From Apostichopus japonicus (lineage: Eukaryota; Echinodermata; Holothuroidea; Aspidochirotida; Stichopodidae), in assembly GCF_037975245.1 (NCBI RefSeq), contig NC_092569.1, forward strand, positions 36,188,168-36,252,167: a stretch of 64,000 nt of DNA. Direction: 5' to 3'. Shown here piece after piece: positions 1 to 9,780 of the stretch. A model generated the notes under the pieces. The model saw only the letters and a list, made by a program, of their open reading frames with translations, was not told the origin of the DNA and made no database searches. The position numbers and the translations under genes were made by a program. Each line of letters starts with the position of its first letter. Position 1 is the first letter of the stretch.

Positions 1-1130
1 TCGATCCGGGTGGGGTGTGGGGGGGGGGGGATTAAGATGGTCGTCCTAATATCATGGTCTAACTTTATTTGTTTAATACCGTACTGAATAATATTGGATC
101 AACAAAGTCGATATATTGCACAAACACGATCATCTGTGATTCAGTGTTCTTCTTGCCTTTGAGCTTCTACTGTCTGATCCGTTTCTATTATTATTTCCCA
201 GGGGTGTAGCTACTTTCAGTTATGGGGCCCAACATATTCATGAGTTGGGGGGGGGGTGGGTTCAGGTTGGAATGACCCAAGCGCTCCCAAGGGCCTACGG
301 CCCCTGTTGAGGTCCAGAGGCAACGCCAAGGTGGGGGACCGTTGGTGGTTTCCCGGAAGCGCTGGGGTATTAACAAACTTGTGGGCATTAGAATGAAGCA
401 TTTAATTACCTTCAAATGGCATTGGATGCGCATTAAACAGACCACAAAAATCACCATTTGTCTTCAGCCGTCTTCTGATGGCGCTGCACACTAAGGATTG
501 TGGTCTTTCAGCGCAACGCTTACAGCGTTACCACTCTTCATTTCTTTCTGCTAAAAAAAGTCTCCCTCTAATTTGACAGTCTCCCTCTATTATGGTCTTT
601 ACTTCTGATCAGAAACTTCACAAAATGTGCAAGACTAAAAAGTCAAACCAAAAAAAAAAAGTGATAAGATAGATACGGTGAAGAAATTCACCGCATTAGA
701 ATTTTTTTTTTTTTTAAATATATTTTTTTGCTTATGAAGGAAAGACGTATGGTGCTATTAACAAATTCTTAATTTTTCTCCTATAGCCAAATTGTGACAG
801 AAAGTAAACTGTATACTCCTATGGATACTGAATGTTGCAGTCAGTGTATATTATTATCACGCTGCATCTTCGTAAATATGTCCCTGAAGCAGGCTAATGA
901 TTGCATTCTAATAGATAGGGCCTACGTTTATTTAAATATCGTTATTGCAACATGGACGGAATACACCGGCTTTAAAATAAACTATAGATGTACAATGACA
1001 ATAGCTATATATACTCATCTTGAAGGAATAAGCACCACAAGTACATCACATAATTACAGGTCTGAATTCTTGACTGACAGCTTGGAATCCATTTCAGAAT
1101 GCTGGAAGGTGATCTATTCATTCTCACATA
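1..1130. other. Remnant of a B-type upstream region, B gene missing
   Basis: This stretch aligns by eye with the DNA upstream of the two B genes (about 9817-10660 and 44182-45300). Shared landmarks are the start TCGATCCGGG, the CGTCTTCTGATGGCGCTGCAC block and the ATGGATACTGAATG block near 820. In B2 and B4 this region leads after about 1.3 kb to a MYND/DUF4470 gene. Here it switches at about 1131-1145 to sequence found upstream of A genes. The expected B gene is therefore absent, probably deleted by recombination between units. I see no credible coding region in it. Confidence 0.75.
176..463. repeat. 288-bp block flanked by TGTCT, present in two of three paralogous units
   Basis: The block begins after TGTCT at 171-175 and ends with TGTCT at 459-463. 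The same block is at 44350-44628 upstream of B4. Upstream of B2 the flanks are joined directly at 9978-9982 with a single TGTCT. It is either a mobile insertion with a 5-bp target duplication or a deletion in the B2 unit between short direct repeats. It contains the word CAGGGGTGTAGC, which resembles a hAT end, but I found no matching inverted end. Confidence 0.6.
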
Positions 1131-2632
1131 ATTACAGCTCTGAATGTAACTTCAGTCGGTCTCCAAAAAAAAAAGCTTATTGGTTTACTGTACACCCCTT
1201 TAGAGACGATACACTGAAGTTGACGTACTAAAGAGACTATAAAAGTTACTAATGACACTGACGATTCGACGAAGATTTGAATTCAAAAGAAACCTTTTGC
1301 TGAGCATAGAAAGCCGAGATTGCCATATCCGGGCATCTAAAGGTGCCAAATATAAAATATGGACTCTTCTTCCGGGCCCATTGCCATTGATGCACTGTTC
1401 CTTGCTGCGCCACCACCGCAGACATACACACCCGATAAACCCGGTTCATTTTTTCCCGCTAACCGTTTAGTTATTTTATAAGTGTGCGAACGCACATGGT
1501 AGTAACTAGTCATGATTGATTCATGTAGAGAATTACTTGTTACATATCGTCAAATCAGTTTTCATTTTTCATTACTTTTTTCATGACTTTTTATAATTAT
1601 ATCTTATTTATTGTATTGATCATATTATCAGATCAAAGCGTTACCAAAGATTATCTTTTTCATCTAAGCCACCTTTAATAAACACAAGTTCCTCAAAGGG
1701 GAGGGGACCCTACCTTCCCTTAGCCTCCTCCCCTGCACGGTTAGACAAAGGAAAGATCCGCCGGGGTGCCAACTATTCTAGGTACGCCACTGCGTATACT
1801 TAGATCCTGAACTGTCAATTCTGTCGCATGTCGCAATACCAGACGGAAATACCCGTAGACATAGTTAACTTCGTGATTATATATGCACATGATTACAGAA
1901 ATTACAGGCATAACATACCAGAGAGGCGGAACAAGTTACTTCACACCTAGCCATTGCATCGAATAGTTGCGAGTAGACTGCTCTTTGGTTGAATATTTAA
2001 AGTCTGGGGTAGCTTCACGTAAGTAGAATTATTTGTTTCTATTCAAGCTCCTTAAGATCCGATGCTTATTTGTTGGTTTTCGCACAAAAAAACTCCACTT
2101 CACGACGATAGTAAATCGATCAGCAGTCGAAGGTAGGATTTGAAATTGAACCATTTGTCATCAAAGACGTGAGTTCAATAGTCCATGAATTGTGTAATGT
2201 AACGGATGAAGAACAATCTTCACCTGCATATTTATTATTACAAATACACAGCATAGTTTTAGCAAGCTCACATAGATATTTGATATTAGCGTACCCATCA
2301 CTCAGTTCCAGACTGTTTCAGATCCAGAATTTCATACAGGGATTTATAACTATATGGTCGCTGAACTAGAGTCTACGTGTAAGGGAAGGAGGGTTGTGAG
2401 AATCCTCACACCTGAACAACATCAAATGTCAACGTCAAATGACTGAGTTAAACATAGACCTGGCAACTGAAGCAAAAATTCATTAGATTCAAGAAAACTT
2501 TTTTTTTTTTTTAACCTAGGCTTTAGATTTTAAGTAATTTACTCCCATGCCCCAGCCTCAACCCAGGATCAGCGTATGCGATCTATCCTTTTGAACTTTT
2601 GGCTAGATATAGGTCTGTTTCACAACCCTAAG
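1131..2632 (+). other. A1 upstream region
   Basis: Homologous to the DNA upstream of A5 (53395-54065 and 55450-56480) and to the right window edge (63700-64000). Landmarks are GAAGTTGACGTACTAA near 1216, GAAGATTTGAATTC near 1270 and the block GTACGCCACTGCGTATAC near 1790. The A5 copy carries a transposon between 54079 and 55448 that is missing here. The region also contains the sequence CTAGGTACGCCACTG, which looks like the right end of an old hAT element shared by both copies. No gene is visible in it. Confidence 0.7.
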
Positions 2633-2640
2633 TATATATA
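2633..2640 (+). promoter_or_regulatory. TATA-box candidate of A1
   Basis: TATATATA lies 82 bases before the ATG of A1. The same motif, in the same surrounding sequence (CACAACCCTAAG before it, GACGTTTG after it), is exactly 82 bases before the ATG of A3 and of A5. A caveat is a possible splice acceptor (CATCATAG followed by CTTTTCTC) just before the ATG in all copies; if it is used, the true promoter lies further upstream. Confidence 0.5.
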
Positions 2641-2714
2641 GACGTTTGTATGCAACTCAATTTTCTGAAACATTCCTCTTAAATTTTGTTTATCATCATA
2701 GCTTTTCTCAAACA

Positions 2715-4854
2715 ATGGACGTGAAGGAAGGATTTTGCTGGAGGTGTAACTTAAAGTTACGAAAAGGAATGGTAATATGCGATTCGTGTAAAATCGCTCA
2801 ATACTGCAGTCAAAAGTGCAAAGAAGCTGACCACCTACGTCATAAAAGTGTAGAATGTCCTACATGGTCAACCAAAACGTGCGGTCATTGTCAGAAAATT
2901 GGAGCTAAATATCAAGTAAGTTATACATAGGTTGGTTGCCGAAATTTCAGTCATTACATTTATACACGAAGCAAGGTCACACGAGGGGCGAGGGGTTTAT
3001 GCTGGTATGTAATTGAAAGTTTACTCACGTCTAATTCTAAATATGTAGAAATGTACATGGTTATTTATTTAATAGTCTTCATATGAATATACAAGTCATC
3101 GTTTCAAATTCATTTTAGAACTTCAGTTGAGTAGCAAATTCAACAGATGTATGAAGCGAAACTTTATGGATGGAGTTAGCAACAGTTACTCTTTCTAATT
3201 TTTTCTCCAGTGTGCTGATTGCTTGACAACGAATTACTGTAATGGTGATTGTCAGAAGCGACACTGGAAGCGGCATAAACCTGTTTGCCAAATTTGGAAA
3301 GAAAGGGTAAAGCAAACAGCATTGCGACCTCTGAAGTATACTCAAGATTTACCTTATTACTTCAGCAATTCTTTCGCTAATGATCTCCTAAATCTAGAAA
3401 ATAATGAAGGAGAGGGCAGTTCGTCATCTGCTGACCTTAGCAACAATGATAAAATCACTTCCGACTTTAGCATTTTACTTCCTGCCTGCGGTGACCTACG
3501 TCAGATGATCCAGACTGTGTATTCACTCCCTGTAAACTTCACTGGTAGCCTGAAGTTTGTTTTGAATGATATTGACCCGTTCGTCATGGCCAGAAATGTC
3601 CTTCTTCTCTACATGTTTAGTTCATCAAAAGACGACACCGCTCCGATTATTTCGTCCATTTGGCTGTCGCTACTTCTCTTTGAGGAAGAGTATTCCTTCC
3701 TCCAAGACTCCCTCAAAAATCTCATCGAGATGGACTCCATGCAACTGAAGAAGAGAACGAACGGTGTGCTTGAAGTAAGTGAGAGGTCCTACAACACATT
3801 GCGTGGAGTATGGCTTGGCTGGAAGAACCTCGAGGCAGGGATATGGACAAGAGTTGGATTCATTACTAGACAGCAGAGGACCTTTATGTTTGCCCTCGAC
3901 CCTTTAGCAGTTGAAAGCACCAATGGATACATCGAACAAGTTCCGAAGCGACACGCACCGTCGATTCGCATATGGATGGAAGACGGTGTAATAACTTCCG
4001 GAGACAAACGACTAGGGAACACCTTGCGGTATTGCAACCCGACCTTCACTGGTCGTCAACGGGGCGAGAGGTTCCGACCAGGGGAGTCCATTCCTCATGA
4101 TTTTGTATTTCAATACTGCGTCAGATGTGATTGTATGCCGTTTCAGATGTGGGATTATCTTGATATGATTCAACACATCGACTGTGACTCGGTCACCGAA
4201 ATGTGTCATGCCTTCACCACTGATTGCGTCATCAAAGTTACGAAAATGATGAATGAGAATCGACTGATCATAAAGACCTTCACCGAAGATTTTCTTAACA
4301 TTGAGTCATTTCTGACCGACAGTCCGCAATTTGATCGTATTTTTACATCCAATCTGATAGATTATCACCAAGTGGGAACGGTGCTGGGGACACTTGAACC
4401 TCTCCTTAACAAGAAGAACCCCCACGCTGTCATCTTGACGGAAACCATTAATTGGCATGCGGAGATGGAGGGTGCGGATTTACCAACTGATCAGAAAATC
4501 CAATCGAGTTTGTTCCTTTGTGCAGCAAAGGATATAGATCCAACGATGAAACGGTTCTTTGCTATGAAACACAAGAATTATAGCATTTCTCGTGAATATT
4601 ATAATAATCTGGATTACTTCATATCTTACCTCAGAGGCAGAAAGCTCAATGATTCAGGCAAGTTTCGATACGAAGGAACTAAACCAAAATTACCAACATG
4701 GTCAGATGTGAAAAAGTGGGGAGGGTTACACCTCCGCGACTTTCGCGCCGGTAGGCATAAGGTTGTTCCATTTTCCCGAAGGGTGAACGCTCGCGCGGTA
4801 AACATGCTGCGTGGCAGTGTTCGTACCCTCGAATGGTATCGGAAGGAGATTTAA
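2715..4854 (+). CDS. A1: tandem MYND zinc-finger / DUF4470 protein, intact (614 aa)
   Basis: Two exons: 2715-2915 (67 codons) and 3211-4854. The intron is phase 0, with donor CAA|gtaagt and acceptor ctccag|TGT. The start is ATG in AACAATGG. Two MYND fingers are visible. Finger 1 uses C8, C11, C22, C25, C31, C35, H43 and C48. Finger 2 uses C56, C59, C68, C71, C77, C81, H89 and C93, and is split by the intron between its second and third cysteines. A DUF4470-like segment follows: SNSFANDLL near 118-126, LLPACGDLR near 156-164 and LNDIDPFVMARN near 185-196. A long C-terminal region holds FDRIFTSNLIDYH and NPHAVILTE. In other animals MYND fingers bind proline-rich partners, and DUF4470 also occurs in dynein assembly factor DNAAF3. 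The cellular role of this family is unknown to me. No signal peptide or membrane segment is evident. Confidence 0.92.
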
Positions 4855-5125
4855 TCACATACTATGACTAAGGCAAAGCTGAAAGGATTTTCAGGTGGTT
4901 GAAGTTGAATGCTTGACAAAATTGCTGAAAATCTTTTGTATCTTTAATTCCAAACCACATCCCTGCGTAGCAATTTGTATTGCGAAGATAATATCTTTCT
5001 CGAATTTTGTGATATTTTGTGATAACATCTGGCAACAGCGTAAAGAATGATGGATGTCTTTATGGCAATTTAGCTGAAAGACTTTGTTTTTCTTTAACTA
5101 TGTTAATCGTTTAGCCAAGGAGGGT

Positions 5126-5131
5126 AATAAA
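5126..5131 (+). promoter_or_regulatory. Possible poly(A) signal of A1
   Basis: AATAAA lies 272 bases after the A1 stop codon, in sequence conserved downstream of the A genes. The A5 copy of this position reads AATAAT, so its use is uncertain. Confidence 0.3.
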
Positions 5132-5736
5132 ACTTCGTCAAAACAATTTCTTTTTAAATATTGAGAACATATGGCAGCCTTGAGCAAAAAGTTCGAAATG
5201 TTTCAAATTTCAATGATAAATCAACAAACAGGTTACATAAGGGAAATATCACTTTTCAGAGAAGAATTGTTCCTAATCGGACCACAAACCACCTACTGTG
5301 ATCCACTTCCTGGAGAAATGGAAAGTTTATCTAGTCATTATGTGATACAATCAATCAACTTTTTTCTAGGGTCAAGGAAATGATATTGAGATAGGGTTTT
5401 CGGTGTGCAACTTACAGTGTGTGGATTTTTCCCTCTCTATGATAAGTGTTACATTATCTGCCACCAAACATTGCTGTATCTGAGCAATAATAAAAACTAT
5501 AAAACATTAAAAAGAAAAGAAAAAGAAAAAAGTAAAGATAATGCAGTGAATGATCTAGATATCGTGTCATAACTGCTACTCAGTGCTCTCAAATGCATTG
5601 CTTAAGAAACCTTTCCTCACTCATTAGTATCATGCACACTTATGTGAGATGTGAACGTCAACTAACACTAAATCGTGCAGACAGACAGACAAACAAGGTG
5701 TCAAAAAAAAATTGAAGAATGCAATGGAGGATGCAG

Positions 5737-6080
5737 TTTTTTTTTAATCAGTGCATTTTCGAAAACCTGTGATAATTTAGACGTCGCTGAATACATAGCT
5801 CCTCACATGACCGGTTGTATCACTAAGAGGACTATTTTTTTTTTGGTCACGTTCATAATTAGTTTTGGTATAAACTATTTAAACAGGTGTTTTTAATCAA
5901 TGCATTCTCGAAAACCGGTGATAATTTAGACGTCGCTGAATAAATAGTTTGTCACATGACCGGCAGTATCAATAAGAGGACTATTTTTTAAATTTCGTCA
6001 CGTTCATAATTATTTATGGTTTAAACTATTTCAACCGTTTTTTTTAATCAATGCATTTTCTAAAAACTCTTTAAACAGGT
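5737..6080. repeat. About 150-bp tandem duplication, 2.3 copies, unique to the A1 unit
   Basis: The sequence from TTTTTTAATCA(G/A)TGCATT through GACGTCGCTGAATA, CACATGACCGG and AAGAGGACTATTTT to AAACTATTT recurs with starts near 5740, 5890 and 6040. The units after A3 (near 40755) and A5 (near 59680) have one copy only, so the duplication arose after the units separated. Confidence 0.8.
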
Positions 6081-7478
6081 AAGGCCTTACCACATCTGTC
6101 GTTCGATTATTGAAAAAAAATCACTCTCAATTGAACATGATGATGAAGTACTAAAGACATAAATTCAGGTCAGATAAACAATGCTGCCAGGAGGACCCAT
6201 TATTACATTCAATGCCACGTCAATACTAAGTTCCGTTCTATGCCGTTGACATGTATTGAAATGATTGGAATACGTAGTTTTCTATCTTATATGAGAGAAT
6301 TTAATGGGTTGCGCTATGAATTAATTTTCGATTACGGACACGTCTGCAAGAACAATTTTAAATTACTATATGAGACCAAAAGGACAGCTTCGTAATATAA
6401 TTATTCGCTCTTATCTTCGTTTAACCAAGACTTTATCCCATTTTGTTATTAAAACCACTTTTATTATTCAAAAGGGCTCCTTTGTTGCAATATTAATATT
6501 ATATCAATAAACTTGTAATTAATTATTGTTGTTAAATGAACACAAGAAAAGTGATTAAAATAACCATTTTGTTGAAGATTATTAAAATACTGAGAAAAGT
6601 TGGAAAATGTTGAGGTAATCTTATGGTTTGTGATAAAAAGTAAAGTTTGTGACTACAATTTTAATATATAATTATAATAATATTGAAGAAAAACTGTTAG
6701 CATATGTTCAGAAAGAAACTGTAATTATAGCTTTGTATTTGAGATATAATATTTTACAATGGAGGCACATGAATTAAAGTGGCTGGGCTACCAGGTCAGT
6801 TCCTCAGATGCAACACAAATCTCAAATAGGCAAACATACGAATTTGAGACGCTCAAATGATGTTTACATTGTATTAAAAATTTATTACAAGATGTGCTTT
6901 ATAAGAAGTTAATTTATCATATTTTGGTTACGTTATTAAATATTGTAAAACAATAGATTAAAACTTAGACATGTACTAAGACGCTGACGCATTCACCAAT
7001 TAAACATTTTTATCTGATTATCCTGAAGACCACAATTTGTACAGAAACGTTCCTAGCAGTCAAATTTCTCTATTCTCTTGTCCTATCACATATTGTGCCT
7101 TAAGCCATTCTTTCATAAATATATCTATCATTTATCTCTCAATGTTATGTAATGCAGAACACCAACAGACTCAAGAGATTACGAAACAGGAATATTTGGT
7201 ACTGTTCATTATCAATGTTATTTACTGTGCACGTACATTGAGCACAAATAGATGAAATCAAAAGCTTCTTGGCATTGTTGCATTTCAATCTATGTTAGCA
7301 AAAGATAATTTTAAGACATCCACATAAAGTATAACTCCATTCAAACTCTTGAGCAGAGCAGTTATACTGTTCGGACAAACTACACAGAAGCAATGATAGG
7401 ATAAACTATTGGTTTACTATAGTCTCTGACTACAATGTAACAAGTACTATTCCCACAACAGATACACCTGTATACCAA

Positions 7479-7570
7479 CACTGGGGTGGGGTATGGGCAG
7501 GGTTATAACTGGGGTGGGGTATGGGCAGGGTTATAACTGGGGTGGGGGATTGGCAGGGTCATAACTGGGT
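7479..7570. repeat. 28-bp G-rich minisatellite (about 3 copies)
   Basis: The unit is approximately GGGGTGGGGGATGGGCAGGG followed by TTATAACT. Homologous arrays occur after A3 (41440-41620, about 6 copies) and after A5 (61199-61460, about 9-10 copies). Confidence 0.85.
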
Positions 7571-8420
7571 GAGTATGAGAGGACCAGGTTCCGACTGGAA
7601 GTTTACGGTTCTGTGTGTTACAATCTTTGCCATTTCACGAGAGATAGAAACACAGATTTAGGAATGCACAATAGCAACAAATAAATACATCTTAGAACAT
7701 TTCAAGTCATCCCCCCCAAACCCCCCCCCCCCCATCTTTCGAAGGAAGACTTAATGGAGGAGAGTGTATATTTACATCCATGATTGATTCCCCATATTTC
7801 CCTTTAGTGACCCTTCTCTGTCCACCTTACTGACACCTATGAAACTTTTCCACAACACATGCTTCTGAAAGACTAAATTATTGGATATATCACACCAAAT
7901 AATGCAAACCACTAACAATAATTACAAAATAAACTACCATCTGCATATTTTTGTTTTAAGCCACTATGACAGATGGATCGCCCACAACCAAGGTCAAAGC
8001 AGAGGATCACAAAACCCAAAAGGATGCTTGGTACTCCGAAGATAATCCATCTCAGATAGAAATGATCCTTAACAATTAATGAAGTTGTAATTATTTATAC
8101 ATTTACAGTAAATCTATACTTGCACAAGCCAATACTTAACTTGAAATAATGAAACTCTGTTGAAATGAAGGGGCAGAGGACTCAGCTTGTTGGTAAAGTG
8201 TTGATACCTCTGCACCGGTTGAACCGATTTGACCAAATTATCTGAGAATTATTCAAAACCTCATAATTTTGGTGGACTCGAAGGGGGTGGTTTCACAAAA
8301 TTTACAAATGTTAGTGAGTCAACATTGGATAACCATTTTTAGCTTCCAACTTTTGCATAATGTATTAAAGCATTATGCTATGAAATTATCATATATTGCA
8401 AGCCATGGTTTTGCACAAGA

Positions 8421-8815
8421 TTGGGAGAGGGTAGATGGGAGAGAGGAGAGAGGGGAGAGTGGAGAGGGGAGAGGGGAGAGGGGAGAGGGGAGAGGGGAGA
8501 GGGGAGAGGGGAGAGGGGAGAGGGGAGAGGGGAGAGGGGAGAGGGGAGAGGGGAGAGGGGAGAGGGGAGAGGGGAGAGGGGAGAGGGGAGAGGGGAGAGG
8601 GGAGAGGGGAGAGGGGAGAGGGGAGAGGGGAGAGGGGAGAGGGGAGAGGGGAGAGGGGAGAGGGGAGAGGGGAGAGGGGAGAGGGGAGAGGGGAGAGGGG
8701 AGAGGGGAGAGGGAGGGGGGAGGGGGAGAGGGGAGGGGGAGGGGAGGGGGAGGGGGAGGGGGAGGGGGAGAGGGGAGAGGGGAGAGGGGAGAGGGGCGAG
8801 AGGCGAGAGGGAATT
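8421..8815. repeat. GGGGAGA heptamer microsatellite, about 390 bp
   Basis: Nearly perfect repeats of GGGGAGA make one strand purine-only for almost 400 bases. The motif is short in the A3 unit (43919-43952) and about 100 bp in the A5 unit (63184-63283). Because 7 is not a multiple of 3 and the repeat contains no stop codon, several frames stay open on both strands; none is a gene. In the A1 and A5 units the unit-specific rearrangements begin right at this tract. Confidence 0.95.
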
Positions 8816-8818
8816 AGC

Positions 8819-9074
8819 ACAATATTGGCCTTGAATAATTTCTTGTTCTCCAGGTCGAATGACATCGGCGGTATTTCCAGTGAGTGTACAATACCGTTCA
8901 CCTGGGAAGGAAAAGCCTTCTCCGCAAGTAGCAGTTGCTTGGATAATTTTTCCTTCAGCAACATTGAAACAAGATGGAGTAAAAAGAAACGTTTGTTGTT
9001 GCGTTTCTTGTAGTAAACATGCCAACAAAAATAACGCAGACGACCAGTCCACGAAGTTTGAAGTACAAATCCAT
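8819..9074 (-). pseudogene. Laminin N-terminal (LN) domain exon remnant
   Basis: Read on the minus strand, the frame beginning near 9000 encodes [20 protein letters not shown] and then ERYCTLTG and IIQGQYC. This is the start of a laminin LN domain (typical pattern FNLAEG, ATATCGE, YCKLVG, IQGQYC), most like alpha chains. Upstream, an ATG at 9074-9072 opens a hydrophobic signal-peptide-like stretch ([15 protein letters not shown]), but in a different frame from the LN part, so the copy seems frameshifted. It ends at the GGGGAGA tract and no further laminin exon is seen. It sits in an insertion (about 8816-9225) missing from the A3 unit. LN identification is firm by motif; chain type is a guess. 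Confidence 0.7.
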
Positions 9075-9296
9075 TGTTCCTATATTTTAGTCAAACATTT
9101 ACTTTCTAAAATACAAGCAGCGCTTCCACTACGAAGCGATACTAGGAACTGGTAGAAACAAAGTCCTGTCTGTGTAATTTACTGGCATTAAACACAGGTA
9201 ATGTCTTACCAGCAATCAAGGCGAAAAGTTTACTAATAGAGGGCGCTTACCCAAAATTAAATTAACATTTGGAGCGAAGTATGATAAGGAAACTGT

Positions 9297-9531
9297 AATT
9301 GGCAATACAAGAGTGATGATCATAGAATAGTAGCTCAAACGCGCTCATGGGCGTCAATAGCAGTGAAGGACATAAATTACTGGACATGGATAAAACTGAA
9401 GAAGTGTGCGCTTAGCGCACACCACGGGCGCTTTGGCGCAAAGCCTTTGTCGGCCGGGGCCCTGGGGCCCGCCTTAGGGCCCCTGATGGGGCCAAGGGCG
9501 AAGCCCATTAGGAGGTCCGGGGGGGGGGGGA
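9297..9531. repeat. GC-rich insertion in the A1-B2 spacer
   Basis: Compared with 44020-44045, where the flanks (AAACTGTAGTTG and ACTCACATCTATG) are adjacent, this unit has about 235 extra bases. They include GCGCTTAGCGCACACC, repeated GGGGCCC words and a run of 12 G. It looks like the body of a small non-autonomous DNA transposon, but I cannot define inverted ends. Confidence 0.4.
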
Positions 9532-9780
9532 ACTCACATCTATGAAACTTTATGTTTGCTTCTGTTTGATCCCTGCATTGATGTGTCAGTCCTAAAAATA
9601 TTCTAACAAAGTCACAGCTGATAAGTCAGTAGATTTAAGTTAAGAAAGACTTGTCTCTTGAACATCCAGGTGTAATTTAGGGCCTTTATCGTTATTAATA
9701 AAATTGAAACTTAAACCAAAAACGGGAACATTCTTAAACTTTGCACCACAAGAATACGATCATCGTGTTATACAGATGTA

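Larger units (their letters stand above)
4855..8420. other. A1 downstream region, no gene seen
   Basis: Homologous to 40117-43918 (after A3) and 58815-63183 (after A5), so part of the duplicated unit. It is AT-rich and has no ORF with recognisable similarity. The A3 copy lacks about 0.8-1 kb corresponding to roughly 5840-6870 here. Internal tandem repeats are listed separately. Confidence 0.7.

Noticed and set aside
2646..2714. In-frame N-terminal extension of A1 exon 1 (also seen in A3 and A5)
   Set aside because: The extension would begin at TTG, has no in-frame ATG, and overlaps the presumed promoter/5' UTR. The family start MDVK has a good ATG context in every copy.
7686..7731. C-run region as a regulatory element
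   Set aside because: Homopolymer runs of C or G occur many times in the window without conserved position relative to genes.
8378..9013. Long repetitive frames through the GGGGAGA tract on both strands
   Set aside because: They follow from a 7-bp repeat lacking stop codons and encode only Gly/Arg/Glu or Pro/Ser/Leu repeats; only the laminin-like end on the minus strand is informative.
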